The position numbers were made by a program, and so were the translations under genes. Shown here one piece after another: positions 61,269-64,000 of a DNA stretch of 64,000 nucleotides (the stretch's first letter is position 1; each line of letters starts with the position of its first letter). The stretch is taken from contig JAVMKO010000009.1 in the NCBI GenBank assembly GCA_032164245.1, positions 80,671,212 to 80,735,211 of the forward strand, read 5' to 3'. Source of the stretch: Sternotherus odoratus (lineage: Eukaryota; Chordata; Testudines; Kinosternidae). The notes beneath the pieces are model-generated. The model was not told the DNA's origin. It made no database searches and worked only from the letters and a program-made list of their open reading frames with translations.

Positions 61269-63152
61269 TAGGCTGACCATACGTCCCGTTTTGAACGGGA
61301 CAGTCCCGTTTTTTACATATTTTCTGACCGTCCCGTCTTTTTAATAGAAATATCAATTTTGTCCCGTTTTTGGTAAAAAACGGAATGCGGCTTATTTATT
61401 TCTCATACACCCTCCACCAACAGCCCCACATGATGCCTCGCAGTGACAGCCCCAGCCACTTCTTCCTTTTTGCGGATCGGCTTCGTCTCCCCTGCTCGCG
61501 GCTCCCCTTCCTCGCCGGGGTGCTGTGCGTGTCTGCGGAAGAGGCGAGCTTGCCGTGCAGGGGATGCGGCTGCGGGTTGTGATTGCCCCCTCTCCCCCAC
61601 CTTTGACAACTGCTTCTGTTTTCTGAGTTGTGTGTCTGTGTGCGGATCACACAGGGGCAGGGCCAGCCGCGGGGGGGACCGGGAGAGGGGCGCGAGCGCT
61701 GGAGGGGAAGAAACAATAAACCCCAGTGCCAAAGCCCCTGCAAAAAAACAACAATCCGCTTCCACGCTGGCTCCCTAGGTCATGACAAGAGCGAGAGAGG
61801 CGCGATCTGCAATGCTCCCTCCTGCCCTGCCTGGCCGCCACACTGGCTACTAGCCTGGGTCTCTCTCCGGCTGCAGCTTAAAGCAACAGTGCCCTGAAAA
61901 CGGGAGGCAAAAGATTGAACGCTGCCCTCTGGAGGTTTTGTGTTCGCCCTTCGCCTCCCACAGAGACCAGGCCACACTCTCGCTGTCTCTCACATACATG
62001 TGAGGCTGCTGTGACCGCAGTGTGTGCAAAGAGGGGGAAGGGGGGGCCAGGTTGGCAGAAGCAAGGTACCAGTGTGTCAGGTGTCACCCATGCACAACTG
62101 AAGCGCCTATCTGGCCCCCTCCATACACCTGCTAGCCAGTCAGCCTGCACACCGCAGGGCAGCCAGAGGGAGCTTACAGTAGCATCTAGAGGCCCCCAAG
62201 GACCCATCGCTTTTGGGAAGGCATGCCCCATAAAAACCCACAAAGCTCTTATACTTTGTATTCCTTTGAGTCCTCCTTGGCCGTGATACCCACAAAAAAT
62301 TGGCTGGGGAGCACCTGATCATGTCTGTCAACCCTTTCTTGGGCACGTGCCCTTGTTATCTCAGCTCATACCCTGAAATTGTAAGCACAATGGGGCAGGG
62401 AGTGAGAGGCGTGTGATTGTGCAGTGCCCAGAATCACTGCTCTGTTTGGGAGGCCAGAGCAACTCAGTCAGGGAAATGATTCCTCCATTGCTTGGGGGGG
62501 GGGGTCTTTAAACCAAGATTGGGTGTCTTTCCAAAAGACCTAGCTCAAGCACTGGTTCTGGGATTGATGCAGGAAGCAGTGGAGGAATGCTCTGGCCTGG
62601 GTTATACAGGATGTGAAACTAGATGACTTCAGTGGTCTTTTCTGGCTTTACAAATACTATGGATGTGTAATATATACTGCTGCCACCACTATGATATAAA
62701 CAAATAAATAGTTCTAGGCATTGTACACATGTGAAATGAAAAGCTGGAATCTACCCTCCAAACTGCAACAATCTAAGAGTAAAGGCATTGCTGGTCAACG
62801 TCCTATTTGGAAATATCATGCTTTTAAACCATATTGATTTTCTTCTGTTCTGCTGTGCTGTAATGGTAACGTTAGTTTTTGTTCTGCATGTATGCTAACC
62901 GGTGGCTTTGTTATTCATTGTCGGTGGTTTAAACTTCATATTTTTATGTCTTATTTTTTAAAGCTTAAAGTCTATCCTTGCAATGCCAAAGACAAAGAGG
63001 CGAACCTGCAGTTTGAGTCAAGTCAATATGTTCATGTAATAAAACTTTTTTTATCGTCTTACTTTTTCATGAATACAGAATATTACATAACCCTGTCCCG
63101 TTTTTGCCATCCCAATGTCCCGTTTTTGTCTCAAGGAAATATGGTCAGCCTA
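61269..63152. mobile_element. 1.9-kb hAT-type non-autonomous transposon with perfect 8-bp target duplication
   Basis: Inverted ends taggctgaccata and tatggtcagccta, followed inwards by repeated tcccgttttt blocks on both sides. Flanked by TTTTAGGC at 61261-61268 and again at 63153-63160, an exact 8-bp duplication as made by hAT transposases. No transposase frame. The interior has a CpG-rich segment (61440-61760) and a nested CR1 tail (62453-62655). Confidence 0.85.
62453..62655 (+). mobile_element. CR1 LINE tail nested in the hAT element
   Basis: tttaaaccaagattgggtgt ctttccaaaa, gggttatacaggatgtgaaa, ctagatgacttcagtggtct, ending near tctggctttacaaatactat. Typical CR1 3' UTR, younger than its host element. 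Confidence 0.7.
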
Positions 63153-63430
63153 TTTTAGGCTCGTGTTTAAAATCCTCCATGTCAACTAACCGCTGCTGTG
63201 TGCTTCAAGGGTATGCTGTGTTAATATGGGTGGTGGGACCAGGCTCTTCATTTCCCTGACCACTGATGAACATGCTTCAGAAGTGCTCCTTATGGAAAAG
63301 TCCTAGAGAATTCAATTATTTGTGTTACTGTAGCACATAGAGGCCTCAGCTGAGAGTGGGGCTACCTAGTGCCAAATTCTGTACTAATACAGGGCAAGAC
63401 GCTGTCTGCGCCCATCGACTTTATAATTGA

Positions 63431-63959
63431 CTAGCAGAAATACCCGGCGTTGCTCGGGGTATTTGTAATAGGAAACTGGGATGTAAAAAGACTACCATGT
63501 TATTTATTAAAACAAATTTTGTTCAGAAGTCTCATTTTGTCTAAGTAATTTCATTCTCTTGCATTTAGATGTGGTTTCTCCGATACATTTTCGCTTTTTA
63601 CGCGGCATAACGAATAGGGTCCTTTTTAAGAAAAAAAACAGTGTATTTAATTAGGTTTACGCTACACAACACTAAGCTCTCTGGTTATCTGTATTATTAC
63701 ATCATAACTATGTCACAGACAACAGCATGTGTTCACCTGCAGCCCAGATGATGTTATGTGAGCTGTGTAGTTGATGTTAATGGGCTTTAATGAATTTCAC
63801 CCCTAGGGCGTGTAAGAGGTGAGATTTAAAATTTTTTCGATTCCTACCCTGATTAGGACCCTAAAGCCTATAACTGTACCAAATTTCAAGTCTCTAGCTG
63901 AAACGGTGTGGAAGGAGTAAGGGAACATACATACACCATTTGACTTTTATATATATAGA
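63431..63959 (-). mobile_element. Non-autonomous Helitron, second copy
   Basis: On the - strand: 5' TCTATATATATAAAAGTCAA preceded by A; conserved gctagagacttgaaatttgg tacag; 3' hairpin ccccgagcaacgccgggtat ttctgCTAG followed by T. Same family as the 34.75 kb copy but without the minisatellite. The 5' end could be 4 nt further (63963) because the tata/gata repeat blurs it. Confidence 0.85.
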
Positions 63960-64000
63960 TAGATGTAGACAGGGTGGGAGGGAAAACAGACACAGAGAGA

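Noticed and set aside
61396..61897. Several overlapping open frames of 89-120 codons on both strands
   Set aside because: CpG-rich DNA has few stops. No domain, no codon bias and no homology recognised; all lie inside a hAT element.
1..64000. CRISPR arrays, operons, bacterial promoters or ribosome binding sites
   Set aside because: Spliced vertebrate genes and vertebrate transposons throughout; tandem repeats seen have no spacers of CRISPR type.

Overview
This is a 64 kb piece of vertebrate nuclear DNA, most likely from a turtle (probably a cryptodire). It holds two protein-coding genes in tail-to-tail order. On the + strand is the 3' part of MCF2 (the DBL Rho-family exchange factor), positions 385-11496. 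On the - strand is a complete coagulation factor IX gene, F9, positions 44560-24688. As I recall, mammals keep the same convergent F9/MCF2 neighbourhood on the X chromosome, which supports both assignments. The turtle guess rests on reptile-like F9 and MCF2 proteins, abundant CR1 LINE 3' ends, a tRNA-derived SINE with a CR1-like tail of the kind known from cryptodires, Penelope-type hammerhead repeats and hAT-type MITEs.

Region 1-11.5 kb (MCF2): the window opens inside an intron. It then carries the last helix of the DH domain, the PH domain exons, a linker that includes a probable 4-nt microexon, an acidic Ser-rich linker and a C-terminal SH3 domain. With the microexon all phases agree, giving 972 nt (323 codons plus stop). 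The introns hold an RTE-like LINE relic, a Penelope-like palindrome, a MITE and a SINE.

Region 11.5-24.7 kb: the convergent intergenic interval. It has MITEs, a hAT fragment and long AT-rich sequence ending in a good poly(A) signal near 21.2 kb that could close a long MCF2 3' UTR.

Region 24.7-44.6 kb (F9): eight coding exons, all in phase, 1377 nt, 458 residues. The layout matches mammalian F9: signal peptide, propeptide, Gla domain, EGF1, EGF2, a 35-residue activation peptide and a trypsin-like protease. The proximal promoter keeps HNF4-like and C/EBP-like sites. Introns carry a Helitron with a G-rich minisatellite, two Penelope-like palindromes, a CR1 tail, a pogo-type MITE and hAT MITEs.

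Region 44.6-64 kb: no gene recognised. It is the far upstream side of F9, built of nested hAT elements, CR1 3' ends, LTR and Gypsy pieces, a 1.9 kb hAT element with a perfect 8-bp target duplication, and a second Helitron.

I see no undescribed gene system. The observations most worth a second look are the hammerhead-bearing palindromes, the two A/T-flanked Helitrons, the 4-nt microexon that restores the MCF2 frame, the conserved F9 Leyden-type promoter, and the loss of both EGF1 O-glycosylation sites.
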